In this document: piece after piece, positions 53,583 to 61,676 of the stretch
Layout of the letters: every line of letters begins with the position of its first letter
Position numbering within the stretch: position 1 is the first letter of the stretch
Assembly: GCA_947503345.1 (NCBI GenBank)
Contig: CANNCW010000001.1
Coordinates: forward strand, 310,001 to 374,000
Reading direction: 5' to 3'
DNA: 64,000 bases
Source: an uncultured Kangiella sp.
Lineage (GTDB): Bacteria > Pseudomonadota > Gammaproteobacteria > Enterobacterales > Kangiellaceae
Notes under the pieces: generated by a model
Seen by the model: the letters and a program-made list of their open reading frames with translations, nothing else
Told to the model about the DNA's origin: nothing
Database searches by the model: none
Translations under genes and position numbers: made by a program

Positions 53583-54485
53583 CTAAAAATTTCTTAAGGC
53601 TTCTATCCGCTTATCTAAAGGAGGGTGCGACATAAATAAGTGCCCAAATTTCTCTTGGAACGAACCTGTTTTACCATTTTTCAAGCCAAATGCAGTAAAG
53701 GTTTCGCCCATATCTGAAGGCATATCATATTCAGCCTTCAATTTTTCCAATGCTGAAATCATTGCCCCAGTACCCGCTAATTGTGCGCCTGCTTCATCTG
53801 CTCTAAATTCTCGTTTACGCGAGAACCACATCACTACAATGCTCGCTAATATTGAGAACACAATTTGTGCGATCATCACTGATACATAGTAACCGATGCC
53901 ATAACCACGCTCGTTCTTCAGCACTACTCTATCCACCAAGTGTCCGACAACCCGCGCAAAGAACATTACAAAAGTATTCACAATACCTTGGATCAGGGTC
54001 AAAGTAATCATATCGCCATTAGCAACGTGACCAACTTCATGCGCCAAAACCGCACGAACCTCATTTCGGTCCATTCGATGCATTAACCCTTCACTAACTG
54101 CGACCAGAGCATTGTTTTTATTCCAGCCGGTTGCAAAAGCATTTGATTGTTGCGATGGGAAAATACCGACTTCAGGCATTCCAATCTTGGCATCGTGCGC
54201 TAAGCTAGTAACCGTATCAATCAACCATTGCTCACGCTCGCCTTGAGGTTGAGTAGGGTCAATAATTTGAACTCCCATACTTCGCTTTGCCATCCACTTA
54301 GAAATAAACAAAGAAACCAAAGAGCCAATCATGCCAAATAAAGCACAAAATACTAGCAAGCTGGTTAAATTAAGATCTGAACCATTTTGCGACAAAATTT
54401 GCTCCAGCCCCAGCGCATTCATAATGAATCCAGCTAACACTAAAACAAGGAAGTTAGTTAATAAAAATAAACCTACGCGTAACAT
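53583..54485 (-). CDS. htpX: membrane protease HtpX
   Basis: HtpX is an inner-membrane zinc metalloprotease of the M48 family that degrades misfolded membrane proteins and is linked to the Cpx envelope stress response. The 300-residue protein has two N-terminal membrane helices, the zinc motif HEVGH at 149-153, two further helices (about 160-215) and the third ligand in EFRADEAGAQL. It is followed by a terminator. Confidence 0.94.
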   Translation of the reverse strand: MLRVGLFLLTNFLVLVLAGFIMNALGLEQILSQNGSDLNLTSLLVFCALFGMIGSLVSLFISKWMAKRSMGVQIIDPTQPQGEREQWLIDTVTSLAHDAKIGMPEVGIFPSQQSNAFATGWNKNNALVAVSEGLMHRMDRNEVRAVLAHEVGHVANGDMITLTLIQGIVNTFVMFFARVVGHLVDRVVLKNERGYGIGYYVSVMIAQIVFSILASIVVMWFSRKREFRADEAGAQLAGTGAMISALEKLKAEYDMPSDMGETFTAFGLKNGKTGSFQEKFGHLFMSHPPLDKRIEALRNF

Positions 54486-54606
54486 AAAAACTCCACGCTA
54501 AATAATGAATACAAATACTATATGAGGGCAATGCTATGACTGGCAAGGTAAAAAGTGGCAATAACTGTAATATTTTGTGTTTTTAATGAACTTACTTTAA
54601 TAAAAT

Positions 54607-54720
54607 TTACATCAAATATTTAAATATCAATAGCTTAAACGTCCAATAGGTTACAAAAATACCAAGAGTTATCCAGATTCCTTTACCAATTTGTTTCTTT
54701 TCACTAGGCTTTTTTGACAC
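54607..54720 (-). CDS. small membrane protein coupled to the PepSY gene
   Basis: A 37-residue ORF that starts with GTG 54720 inside the end of the PepSY gene, in another frame, with an AGGAGAG ribosome site 3 nt upstream. It is basic at the N-terminus (KKPSEKKQIGKG) and then has one hydrophobic helix (IWITLGIFVTYWTFKLLIF). It ends at TAA 54607. Coupling and composition argue that it is real and acts with the PepSY protein; no family is known to me. Confidence 0.55.
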   Translation of the reverse strand: MSKKPSEKKQIGKGIWITLGIFVTYWTFKLLIFKYLM

Positions 54721-55414
54721 GCTCTCTCCTATTGATAAAAACAGTCCTATATACCAAGTAGATACCACTAAAACTAAATAGTAGCGCTAGAAGCGCAGCA
54801 ATAATTAGTAGTGGATGGTTGAAATCATCCCTTCCTTCATAATCCATAATGTGTAGCATCCAAAAGAAATCAAACAAACGCCAGGTATCGTTACGCCTTG
54901 CGACCACCTCTCCATTTACAGGAGATACATAAATCCGCGTGTTATCCGCATCATCAAACTGAAAACGCCATAATGGTAATTCACGTCCACGGATCTCGTA
55001 ATGGGCTTCGTTAGTAGACTCAGCGTCAACAATGGCGCCTTGACCACTCCAATCAGCTAACGCTACCTTTTGCGCAATCTCTAATGAAAAAGGAGAAAGT
55101 AACTCCGCTGTTTGTGCGTCAATCATGGCAAATTGCTTACCCGCCTTTGCTCGCCAAACTAATCGTTGCTGCCAATGGCCTAACCTTAATTGCACTGGTT
55201 TAAAATCAATTTTCTGCAAAACTTCGTTAGCACTTACTGTTGGTGTTTGAGTAATCACTATCTCGGGCTTCTTGGCAATATTATTTTCACCACGAACTTT
55301 TTCTATATCGAAAAAACTCATCACCAAGCCACCTGCAACCCATAGGCAAACTTGTAAACCAATTAACAGTCCTAACCAACGGTGAAATTTTCTAAAGAAA
55401 CGATAAGCTTTCAT
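54704..55414 (-). CDS. PepSY domain membrane protein
   Basis: A 236-residue protein with a PepSY-associated N-terminal membrane helix (RKFHRWLGLLIGLQVCLWVAGGLVMSFF), a periplasmic PepSY domain with the RIYVSPVNGEVVARRNDTWRLFDFFWMLHIMDY strand region, and a C-terminal membrane helix (LLIIAALLALLFSFSGIYLVY). Relatives are found beside iron-siderophore reductases and sulfite-oxidase-like proteins. Upstream YjbQ gene is 19 nt away. Confidence 0.85.
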   Translation of the reverse strand: MKAYRFFRKFHRWLGLLIGLQVCLWVAGGLVMSFFDIEKVRGENNIAKKPEIVITQTPTVSANEVLQKIDFKPVQLRLGHWQQRLVWRAKAGKQFAMIDAQTAELLSPFSLEIAQKVALADWSGQGAIVDAESTNEAHYEIRGRELPLWRFQFDDADNTRIYVSPVNGEVVARRNDTWRLFDFFWMLHIMDYEGRDDFNHPLLIIAALLALLFSFSGIYLVYRTVFINRRERVKKA

Positions 55415-55433
55415 AAAAGGTTACTCTTAAAGA

Positions 55434-55847
55434 TTATTCAGAGAGACTGACAATAATATTGCGACGATGTGCAGCGTGACGATGCTCAAAAAGGTAAATA
55501 CCTTGCCAGGTTCCAAGCGCCAACTGACCATCAATAATTGGAATAGTTAAATTGGTCGCCGTTAGAATCGATTTAATATGCGCAGGCATGTCATCCGCCC
55601 CTTCAAAAGTATGGGTATACAGCGGATCGTTTTCAGGAACGAGACGATTCATCCAAGCCTCTAAATCACGTTTAGCACTCGGATCGGCATTCTCTTGAAT
55701 GATTAAACTGCAAGAAGTGTGTTGAATAAATAAATTACAAACGCCTTCTTCTATATTTGACTCGCTCACTAAGCTTTGCGCTTTTAAAGTAAACTCATAC
55801 AATTTTTGACCATTGGTTTGCAGGCTGATAGTTTGATGTTTAGTCAT
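55434..55847 (-). CDS. yjbQ: UPF0047 family protein YjbQ
   Basis: A 137-residue protein of the YjbQ family, a small beta-barrel. The conserved core is CNLFIQHTSCSLIIQENADPS, DDMPAHIKSILT, and LALGTWQGIYLFEHRH. Some members have thiamine-phosphate synthase activity in vitro, but the physiological role is not settled. ATG 55847 is chosen; an upstream in-frame TTG at 55859 is weaker. It overlaps the end of alr by 8 nt. Confidence 0.85.
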   Translation of the reverse strand: MTKHQTISLQTNGQKLYEFTLKAQSLVSESNIEEGVCNLFIQHTSCSLIIQENADPSAKRDLEAWMNRLVPENDPLYTHTFEGADDMPAHIKSILTATNLTIPIIDGQLALGTWQGIYLFEHRHAAHRRNIIVSLSE

Positions 55848-56928
55848 CGATATACTCAAACTTCACACGTCGAGTCACTCCGCAACACAAGGTGTATGGA
55901 ATCGTATCAGCATGAGGAGCTACTTTTTCCATGGGCAGTTCTTTACCCCAAAGAACAACTCTATCGCCAACTTTATCTACGGAATCTTTACCTAAATCTA
56001 CCGCTAGCATGTCCATAGAAACACGCCCAACTAATGGTACTTCACGGCCATTAACCCAAACTGGGGTACCATTTCTTGCATGACGAGGATAACCATCACC
56101 ATACCCAATCGCTACTAACCCAATATTAGTTTCTTTATCAGCAAACCAATGGCGACCATAACCAACCGACTCACCTTTAGTAATCGGCTTAACCGCCATT
56201 AATTGAGACTCCAATGACATAACAGGTTTTAAATCGTAATCAGCGCCTTGGGTATAAGGCATTGGCGAAGCCCCATAGATTAACAAACCTGGACGTACCC
56301 AATCCCAATGGGCTTGTTTATGTGCCAGTATTCCTGCGGAATTAGCCATCGATCTTTGACCAACTAGACCAGCCGTAGCTTGACTAAAGTTTTCAATTTG
56401 CTCTTCAGAGAAATTTTGATCGGAGTCGGCGCTTGAAAAATGAGACATCAATTTAATCGGCTTAGCGATCAAATCTAAATGCTGTAATTGATTATGAACT
56501 TCGTTGACTTCATCTAAGGCAAAGCCCAACCGAAACATACCAGAATCGCACTTCATCCAAACCTTGATTAAATTAGGGTTGATTGCCGCTTCTTGATATT
56601 GTTCTAAGATGTTAACTTGGTTTTGATGATGCAACACGAGTTGCAAATTATTGCTTTGAATAATCGGAAGTTCTTCTAGCTCAAAAAAACCTTCCAGTAA
56701 TAAAATTTCTTGCTCAACGCCCGCCTTCCTGAGTTGCAAAGCCTCTTCTAGCGTCGCTACGGCAAACATATCTGCATCAGGTAGTGCAGATGCGACTTCG
56801 ACTAAACCATGGCCATATCCATTGGCTTTCACCACCGCCATAACTTTGCTGTTTTTTGCAATGGACTTAACTTGCGCAAGATTATGGCGCAATGCTTTGA
56901 GATCGATAATGGCTTTTGTTGATCGCAT
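55840..56928 (-). CDS. alr: alanine racemase
   Basis: Alr interconverts L- and D-alanine with PLP, supplying D-Ala for peptidoglycan. The 362-residue protein has the PLP Lys34 in VVKANGYGHG, the MKCDSGMFRLGF segment, and the VGYGRHW and VSMDMLAVD motifs of the C-terminal domain that carry the catalytic Tyr region. It lies 26 nt downstream of dnaB; dnaB-alr is a conserved gammaproteobacterial order. Confidence 0.95.
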   Translation of the reverse strand: MRSTKAIIDLKALRHNLAQVKSIAKNSKVMAVVKANGYGHGLVEVASALPDADMFAVATLEEALQLRKAGVEQEILLLEGFFELEELPIIQSNNLQLVLHHQNQVNILEQYQEAAINPNLIKVWMKCDSGMFRLGFALDEVNEVHNQLQHLDLIAKPIKLMSHFSSADSDQNFSEEQIENFSQATAGLVGQRSMANSAGILAHKQAHWDWVRPGLLIYGASPMPYTQGADYDLKPVMSLESQLMAVKPITKGESVGYGRHWFADKETNIGLVAIGYGDGYPRHARNGTPVWVNGREVPLVGRVSMDMLAVDLGKDSVDKVGDRVVLWGKELPMEKVAPHADTIPYTLCCGVTRRVKFEYIDD

Positions 56929-56954
56929 AATGAGTGCTTTGACTAAGTTGCCAA

Positions 56955-58343
56955 TTAATAACCCGCAGCTTCGTAATCTTGGTGAGCCAAATTATCAAAA
57001 CGACATACCGCGCCCCGGAAAGCTAAATCTATTTTACCGATAGGACCATTACGTTGTTTACCAATGATAATTTCTGCATGACCTTTATTTTCTTCCGAAT
57101 CTTTATTGTAAACCTCGTCGCGGTAGATAAACATAATCACATCCGCATCCTGCTCAATCGCGCCCGACTCACGCAAATCCGCCATCACCGGGCGACGATC
57201 ACTACGATTTTCCAAGGAACGGTTTAACTGTGATAAAGCAATCACAGGAACATTTAACTCTTTAGCCAAAGCTTTCAAAGATCGTGAAATTTCACTAACC
57301 TCTTGAGTACGATTATCGCCATAACCTGGCACCTGCATTAACTGCAAGTAATCAACCATGATTAAGGCCATCCCACCATTTTCACGATATACGCGACGCG
57401 CGCGAGAGCGCATCTCCGCAGGTGAAAGACCCGCTGTATCATCGATAAATAATTTAGTGTGGTTTTTTAACTGCAACATACCACTGTTAAATTTATCCCA
57501 GTCGGCTTGCTCTTTAATTTGACCAGAACGAATTTTATTTTGCTCGATACCGCCCAATGATGAGATCGAACGCATAATCAATGATTCGCTCGGCATCTCA
57601 AGACTGAATACTAATACAGGTAAATCACTGTTAAGCGCCGCGTGTTCAACCAGGTTCATCGCAAAAGTGGTTTTACCCATAGAAGGACGAGCCGCCACAA
57701 TAACCAAATCAGCAGGCTGCAAACCTGAAGTCATGCCATCTAAATCAGTAAAGCCGGTAGAAATACCAGTAATACCGCCTTTGGTCTTTTGGATTTCTTC
57801 AATTCGAAGAACTGTTGATTTTAAAATCGCTTCAACGCCAGTTGGCCCTGTTTCACTCGTCTCACGAGATTCAGCGATTTTGAAAATGGTTCTTTCTGCG
57901 TGATCAAGCAATTCTGATAAAGAACGTCCTTCAGGATTGAAACTGGCATCCGCAATTTCATTGGAAGCAGCAATCAACTGACGGGTAATGGCCTTCTCTC
58001 TAACAATCTCAGAATAGGCACGAATATTAGCAATACTCGGAGTGTTTTGCGCCAGCTCACCCAAAAATGCCAAACCAATATCCGAATCACCTTGCTTTTC
58101 GATATATTCAGAAAGCGTGATTACATCCATAGGTTGGCCAATATTCGCCAAAGCTTCCATCGCCTTAAACACATCACGATGATTCTTCACATAGAAGTCA
58201 GTGGATAATAATGTTTCTGAAACCAATTCCCACATTTCATTATCCAACATCACACCGCCAAGCACTGATTGCTCAGCCTCAATAGAATGTGGAGGAACTT
58301 TTAAATCTTTGATTTTATTATCAGTTTGTTGTGCTGCTAACAT
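56955..58343 (-). CDS. dnaB: replicative DNA helicase
   Basis: DnaB is the hexameric 5'-3' helicase at the replication fork. The 462-residue protein has an N-terminal primase-interacting domain (PPHSIEAEQSVLGGVMLDN), and the RecA-like domain with Walker A ARPSMGKTTFAMN, VFSLEMPSESL, Walker B LIMVDYLQLM and the arginine-finger region LSQLNRSLENR. Normal length. It is transcribed away from the DUF393 gene, with a 204-bp gap in which I see no further gene. Confidence 0.97.
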   Translation of the reverse strand: MLAAQQTDNKIKDLKVPPHSIEAEQSVLGGVMLDNEMWELVSETLLSTDFYVKNHRDVFKAMEALANIGQPMDVITLSEYIEKQGDSDIGLAFLGELAQNTPSIANIRAYSEIVREKAITRQLIAASNEIADASFNPEGRSLSELLDHAERTIFKIAESRETSETGPTGVEAILKSTVLRIEEIQKTKGGITGISTGFTDLDGMTSGLQPADLVIVAARPSMGKTTFAMNLVEHAALNSDLPVLVFSLEMPSESLIMRSISSLGGIEQNKIRSGQIKEQADWDKFNSGMLQLKNHTKLFIDDTAGLSPAEMRSRARRVYRENGGMALIMVDYLQLMQVPGYGDNRTQEVSEISRSLKALAKELNVPVIALSQLNRSLENRSDRRPVMADLRESGAIEQDADVIMFIYRDEVYNKDSEENKGHAEIIIGKQRNGPIGKIDLAFRGAVCRFDNLAHQDYEAAGY

Positions 58344-58547
58344 TTGCTCTTTACTTGCTAGGGGCCTTCGAAAACAGTCCGAGAGCCTTTAAATTACTCA
58401 TGAAATTTATCCGTCTATTCTGACATTCAAACCCACTCCCCGCAAGGAACAAGTCTGTGGATAAGTTATTAATATGTTCTTTATAGAAAGCCAAGCTATG
58501 GCATAATAACCTCAAAGAATTAATCAAAATGCAATTTATCTCTAACG

Positions 58548-58952
58548 ATGAAAATGCCTGAGCGAATCATCCTCTTTGATGCTGAATGTAAGCTTTGTTC
58601 GGCTTGGGTGCCTTTTGTCATCAAACGTGATCCAAACTGCCAATTCCAATTTTGTTCTGTCCAATCACCCCAAGGACAAGCCTTATTACTAAAACATGAT
58701 TTCCCTACCAATAATTTCCAAACCATGGTTCTACTCGTTAATGAGAAACCAATGATTAAATCCGAAGCCTTTTTCAAAGTATGTCAGCAACTTAAAAAGC
58801 CATGGCCATTGTTAAATCTATTAAGGATTTTCCCATTAAGCTTTAGAGATTGGGTTTACGATCGAATTGCCCTAAACCGTTATAAACTTTTCGGCCGTCA
58901 CAATTACTGTATGCTGCCAAGCAAGGAAATTAAAAATCGCTTTATCGAATAG
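58548..58952 (+). CDS. DUF393/DCC family thiol-disulfide oxidoreductase-like protein
   Basis: A 134-residue protein with the DCC signature FDAECKLCSAWVPFVIKRD (DxxCxxC) and a YDRIALNRYKLFGRHNYCMLP C-terminal segment. The two Cys form a thioredoxin-like motif; physiological partners are unknown. The start may be ATG 58548 or the in-frame ATG 58554. The next gene starts 9 nt later, so they form a two-gene operon. Confidence 0.85.
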   Translation: MKMPERIILFDAECKLCSAWVPFVIKRDPNCQFQFCSVQSPQGQALLLKHDFPTNNFQTMVLLVNEKPMIKSEAFFKVCQQLKKPWPLLNLLRIFPLSFRDWVYDRIALNRYKLFGRHNYCMLPSKEIKNRFIE

Positions 58953-58961
58953 GAAGAGTCT

Positions 58962-59381
58962 ATGACACTCAAATTAGCCGAGCAATGGCTGAAAACCCTT
59001 GCCGTTATTCATATCCTTGGTGGACTAGCACTTCCTTTGGTAGTTTTCACTTCAATACCTGATAGCTACTTTCTATCATTGGAGACACAGTTCCCAAACT
59101 CAAATCCTGAATCACTTCGATTCCTTATCGGCATATTTGGCCCTACAGTCGCCAGTTGGGGCATGTTATTTTACTACGCCATCCACAAAGCATTTCAGGC
59201 TAGGACTTCAAAGGACTGGTGGTTTTTAGTCGGAGCTACTTTGGTTTGGGTTATCTTAGATACCTCTTATTCATTACACTTTAAGATCCTTTCTCATCTA
59301 TATATCAATAGCATAATGCTAATCCTAATATTAATCCCGCTACTTCTAGTTAAGAATGGGTTTAAGAAAATCCAATGCTAA
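58962..59381 (+). CDS. four-helix hypothetical membrane protein
   Basis: A 139-residue protein with four hydrophobic helices (TLAVIHILGGLALPLVVF, SLRFLIGIFGPTVASWGMLFY, WWFLVGATLVWVILDTSYSL, INSIMLILILIPLLLV). The family is not recognised. AGGAAGAG precedes ATG 58962. It is probably cotranscribed with the DCC-family gene and ends before a bidirectional terminator. Confidence 0.6.
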   Translation: MTLKLAEQWLKTLAVIHILGGLALPLVVFTSIPDSYFLSLETQFPNSNPESLRFLIGIFGPTVASWGMLFYYAIHKAFQARTSKDWWFLVGATLVWVILDTSYSLHFKILSHLYINSIMLILILIPLLLVKNGFKKIQC

Positions 59382-59425
59382 AAAACTATAGCTGTATGTT
59401 TGAATCATCTTTTTTCCTTAAACGC

Positions 59426-59452
59426 AAAAAAGGCGCCAATCGGCGCCTTTTT
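59426..59452 (+). terminator. bidirectional terminator between the membrane protein gene and rplI
   Basis: AAAAAAGGCGCC pairs with GGCGCCTTTTT around AATC, with an A run on one side and T run on the other. Confidence 0.92.
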
Positions 59453-59472
59453 CATTCTTTTAGAAAAAAGAA

Positions 59473-59925
59473 TTATTCGTCTTCAGCAACAACGTTAACT
59501 TTAACAGTTGCTTCAACATCAGTGTGTAAATGTACAACGATGTCGAATTCACCAGTAGTACGAATTGCACCTTCTGGCATACGAACTTCTTTCTTTGCTA
59601 ACTCAACACCAGCTTCAACTACTGCAGCAGCAATATCAGTTGTGCCAACAGAGCCGAACAGTTTACCTTCATCACCAGCGTTCGCAGGGATAGTAACTGT
59701 TAATGCTGCTAGTTTTTCAGCACGAGCTTGAGCCGTTGCTAATTCGTCAGCAGCTTTCGCTTCTAACTCAGCACGACGCTCTTCAAAGTGTTTAACGTTT
59801 GCTTCAGTAGCAGGTACCGCTTTGCCTTGAGGGATTAAGAAGTTACGACCATAGCCAGCAGCTACAGAAACTTGTTCACCCAAATCACCAAGGTTGCGGA
59901 TTTTTTCAAGTAGAATGACGTTCAT
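59473..59925 (-). CDS. rplI: 50S ribosomal protein L9
   Basis: L9 binds 23S rRNA near the base of the L1 stalk and helps keep the reading frame. ATG 59925 (150 aa) gives [13 protein letters not shown], the family start. The N-terminal domain [16 protein letters not shown] is followed by a long connecting helix ([18 protein letters not shown]) and the C-terminal domain ([16 protein letters not shown]). Last gene of the rpsF-rpsR-rplI operon. Confidence 0.97.
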   Translation of the reverse strand: MNVILLEKIRNLGDLGEQVSVAAGYGRNFLIPQGKAVPATEANVKHFEERRAELEAKAADELATAQARAEKLAALTVTIPANAGDEGKLFGSVGTTDIAAAVVEAGVELAKKEVRMPEGAIRTTGEFDIVVHLHTDVEATVKVNVVAEDE

Positions 59926-59951
59926 TATCAATTTCCTCTTAAAAAAGCCGC

Positions 59952-60179
59952 TTATTCGTGGCTATCAGTGTAAGGTAATAAAGCGATGTAACGAGCGCGT
60001 TTAACAGCAGACGCCAATTGACGTTGGTATTTTGCGCTAGTACCTGTGATACGGCTTGGAACGATTTTACCAGTTTCAGTAATGTAGTTCTTTAAAGTAG
60101 CGGTATCTTTGTAGTCGATCTCAGTTACGCCATCTGCAGTGAAACGGCAGAATTTACGACGACGATTAAAACGAGCCAT
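59952..60179 (-). CDS. rpsR: 30S ribosomal protein S18
   Basis: S18 pairs with S6 on the small-subunit platform. The 75-residue basic protein shows [43 protein letters not shown] and [12 protein letters not shown], which fits the family. Between rpsF and rplI, as usual. Confidence 0.98.
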   Translation of the reverse strand: MARFNRRRKFCRFTADGVTEIDYKDTATLKNYITETGKIVPSRITGTSAKYQRQLASAVKRARYIALLPYTDSHE

Positions 60180-60192
60180 GATAATTCTCCTA

Positions 60193-60606
60193 TTACTCAG
60201 CCGCAGCTTCGGTTGATTCTTCTTTAGCTTCAGCTTTTTCAGCAGGTTTCTCTTCAGAACGCGCTGGACGAGAAGGTTTCTCTTCTTCTTTTGCTTTAGC
60301 CATTGGTGATGCTTCAGTTACCGCGTCTTTACGACGAATAACCATGTTACGTAGAACTGCGTCGTTGTAACGGAAAGCATCTTCTAATTCTTCAATAACG
60401 TCACCAGTAGTCTCTGCGTTCATTAAAACGTAGTGAGCTTTGTGAAGTTTCAAGATTGGGTATGCTAATTGACGACGACCCCAGTCTTCTAAACGGTGAA
60501 TAGTACCGTTAGCGTCTGTAATCATCTTTGTGTAACGCTCGATCATGCCTGGCACTTGATCAGATTGATCAGGATGCACCAAGAATACGATTTCGTAGTG
60601 TCTCAT
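60193..60606 (-). CDS. rpsF: 30S ribosomal protein S6
   Basis: S6 binds 16S rRNA as a dimer with S18. The 137-residue protein has [28 protein letters not shown] and [13 protein letters not shown], and an extended acidic Lys/Glu tail ([19 protein letters not shown]) longer than in many species. GGAGACTTTAA precedes the ATG. First gene of the operon. Confidence 0.97.
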   Translation of the reverse strand: MRHYEIVFLVHPDQSDQVPGMIERYTKMITDANGTIHRLEDWGRRQLAYPILKLHKAHYVLMNAETTGDVIEELEDAFRYNDAVLRNMVIRRKDAVTEASPMAKAKEEEKPSRPARSEEKPAEKAEAKEESTEAAAE

Positions 60607-61306
60607 TTAAAGTCTCCTTTCGGTATCCAGCCCTTCATAATCTATTGCTAACCCATTGATTAACAAGGAAAACTATAAACAGCAAGGAGTAAACCTAATT
60701 GTAAAAAACTTAGCCGAAGAGTGGCCAAGGACGCGCATTTTAAGGGTTTCAGGGATATTGATCAAGCAGAATATAGCTTTATTACAGTCCTTAAATCACT
60801 TTGATGGACTAATTTGACAAGCAACAAATTATACCAAAAGTAGGTAACACTTTAAAATTATCAAAAGCATCTTGGCGGTCATCGATTATGTTGCTTGAAT
60901 GAGCATATCTGTACGAGCCGAAGTCTGTAATAATGATTTTTATCATTAAGATAAAAATGCTTATATTTTACTTTCATAATGCTCATTGCCTTTATTATTT
61001 TGATTCAAAAACAAACAAAATTTTTTCAGCGCGGGGCTTTGATTATCTTTTCTTGTTTCCACACTCCTTCATTAAATCAGCAAAGTCACAACCACATGAG
61101 AAACTTCCTCAATTTACCTAGTGTATGTAACTGTATCCTTGACACTTAACCTTACTCTTACTGCTCATACCAGTTCCACTTCAGATACCAAAAAATAGCT
61201 CAGCCAAATCAACATAGAGTAATGCATAAGAGAATTATTTATAAATATATTTGCAAAGCACATTTCTTATGTTAGTGTTTGTAAAAATTGTGAGCGCAAA
61301 TTTCTA
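60607..61306. other. 700-bp gap between rpsF and the ilv leader
   Basis: No convincing gene. Close to rpsF the minus-strand leader (60607-60640) contains GGCTGGATACCGAAAGGAG, with ACCG next to the ribosome site, which resembles but does not prove an S6:S18 control motif. 60931-60948 is the inverted repeat TAATGAT-TTTT-ATCATTA. Near the ilv leader there is a TATAAA at 61240-61245 that could be a -10 element. A 62-codon frame at 60933-61121 has no ribosome site and a non-protein-like composition. Confidence 0.5.
60828..60856 (-). promoter_or_regulatory. candidate promoter for rpsF-rpsR-rplI
   Basis: On the minus strand a perfect TATAAT (60833-60828) lies 17 bp after a weak -35 TTTAAA (60856-60851). 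It would give a leader of about 215 nt before rpsF. Plausible but unproven. Confidence 0.4.
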
Positions 61307-61414
61307 ATGCAACATATGATAACAAAACTATTGGTCAATATTTCTAAGCTAATTACTAACTTAGTCTTATCTATTATTGTGGTGATTTTATTACCGCAAC
61401 GGGGCCGCTTGTAA
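61307..61414 (+). CDS. ilv operon leader peptide 1
   Basis: A 35-codon ORF with 18 Leu, Ile and Val residues, including LVLSIIVVILL followed by PQRGRL. Such BCAA-rich leaders control ilv operons by attenuation: ribosome stalling at scarce Leu/Ile/Val codons changes RNA folding. The stop at 61412-61414 lies 18 nt before the terminator stem. ATG 61307 has only a weak ribosome site; ATG 61316 is possible. Its last codons contain CGGGGCCGCTT, which pairs with the 5' arm of the terminator. Confidence 0.8.
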   Translation: MQHMITKLLVNISKLITNLVLSIIVVILLPQRGRL

Positions 61415-61432
61415 CTCACAAACAGAATAAAC

Positions 61433-61467
61433 AAAGCCCCTACACTGAAAAGTCTAGGGGCTTTTTT
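61433..61467 (+). terminator. attenuator 1 (intrinsic terminator) of the ilv operon
   Basis: AAAGCCCCTA (61433-61442) pairs with TAGGGGCTTT (61455-61464); an inner ACT-GAAA-AGT extends it with a GAAA tetraloop; then a T run. It follows leader peptide 1 and precedes leader peptide 2, so it can stop transcription before the second leader. Confidence 0.88.
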
Positions 61468-61497
61468 CTTATTAGAGGAATTGAAAAGTTACACATT

Positions 61498-61581
61498 ATG
61501 AATATGCAACAAGTTAACTCAATCGTATTAGTCGTGATTATTGTGGTTTTAATCTTATTACCGCAACGGGGCCGCTTGTAA
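61498..61581 (+). CDS. ilv operon leader peptide 2
   Basis: A 27-codon ORF. Residues 9-21 are thirteen consecutive branched-chain residues (IVLVVIIVVLILL), then PQRGRL, identical to the end of leader 1. The last 27 nt (61555-61581) equal 61388-61414, showing that the unit arose by duplication with later drift. A ribosome site AGAGGAA lies at 61474-61480, 17 nt upstream. Codons include ATT, ATC, GTG, GTC, GTA, GTT and TTA. Confidence 0.82.
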   Translation: MNMQQVNSIVLVVIIVVLILLPQRGRL

Positions 61582-61598
61582 GCAAGAAAAGATAAACC

Positions 61599-61634
61599 AA
61601 AGCCCCCGCACTGAAAAGTCCGGGGGCTTTTTTT
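61599..61634 (+). terminator. attenuator 2 (intrinsic terminator) of the ilv operon
   Basis: AAAGCCCCCG (61599-61608) pairs with CGGGGGCTTT (61621-61630) around the same CACTGAAAAGTC core as attenuator 1, followed by eight T residues. It lies 42 bp before ilvC. Leader 2 codons CGGGG-CC-GCTT can pair with AAGCCCCCG (9 bp plus a CC bulge) to form the antiterminator. Confidence 0.9.
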
Positions 61635-61676
61635 TGAATTTAAATAAACACATTAATTATCAAGGTAATAAACATT

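Noticed and set aside
60931..60948. TAATGAT-TTTT-ATCATTA as a Fur box
   Set aside because: The half-sites match Fur hexamers but the 4-nt centre does not give the 6-1-6 spacing, and neither neighbouring operon is an iron gene.
60933..61121. A 62-codon plus-strand frame upstream of the ilv leader
   Set aside because: No ribosome site, and its composition looks like random AT-rich DNA; it overlaps a palindrome in the gap.
61139..61167. TTGACA at 61139 as the ilv promoter
   Set aside because: The -35 hexamer is perfect but no acceptable -10 lies 16-18 bp downstream, and it is about 165 bp from the first leader ATG.
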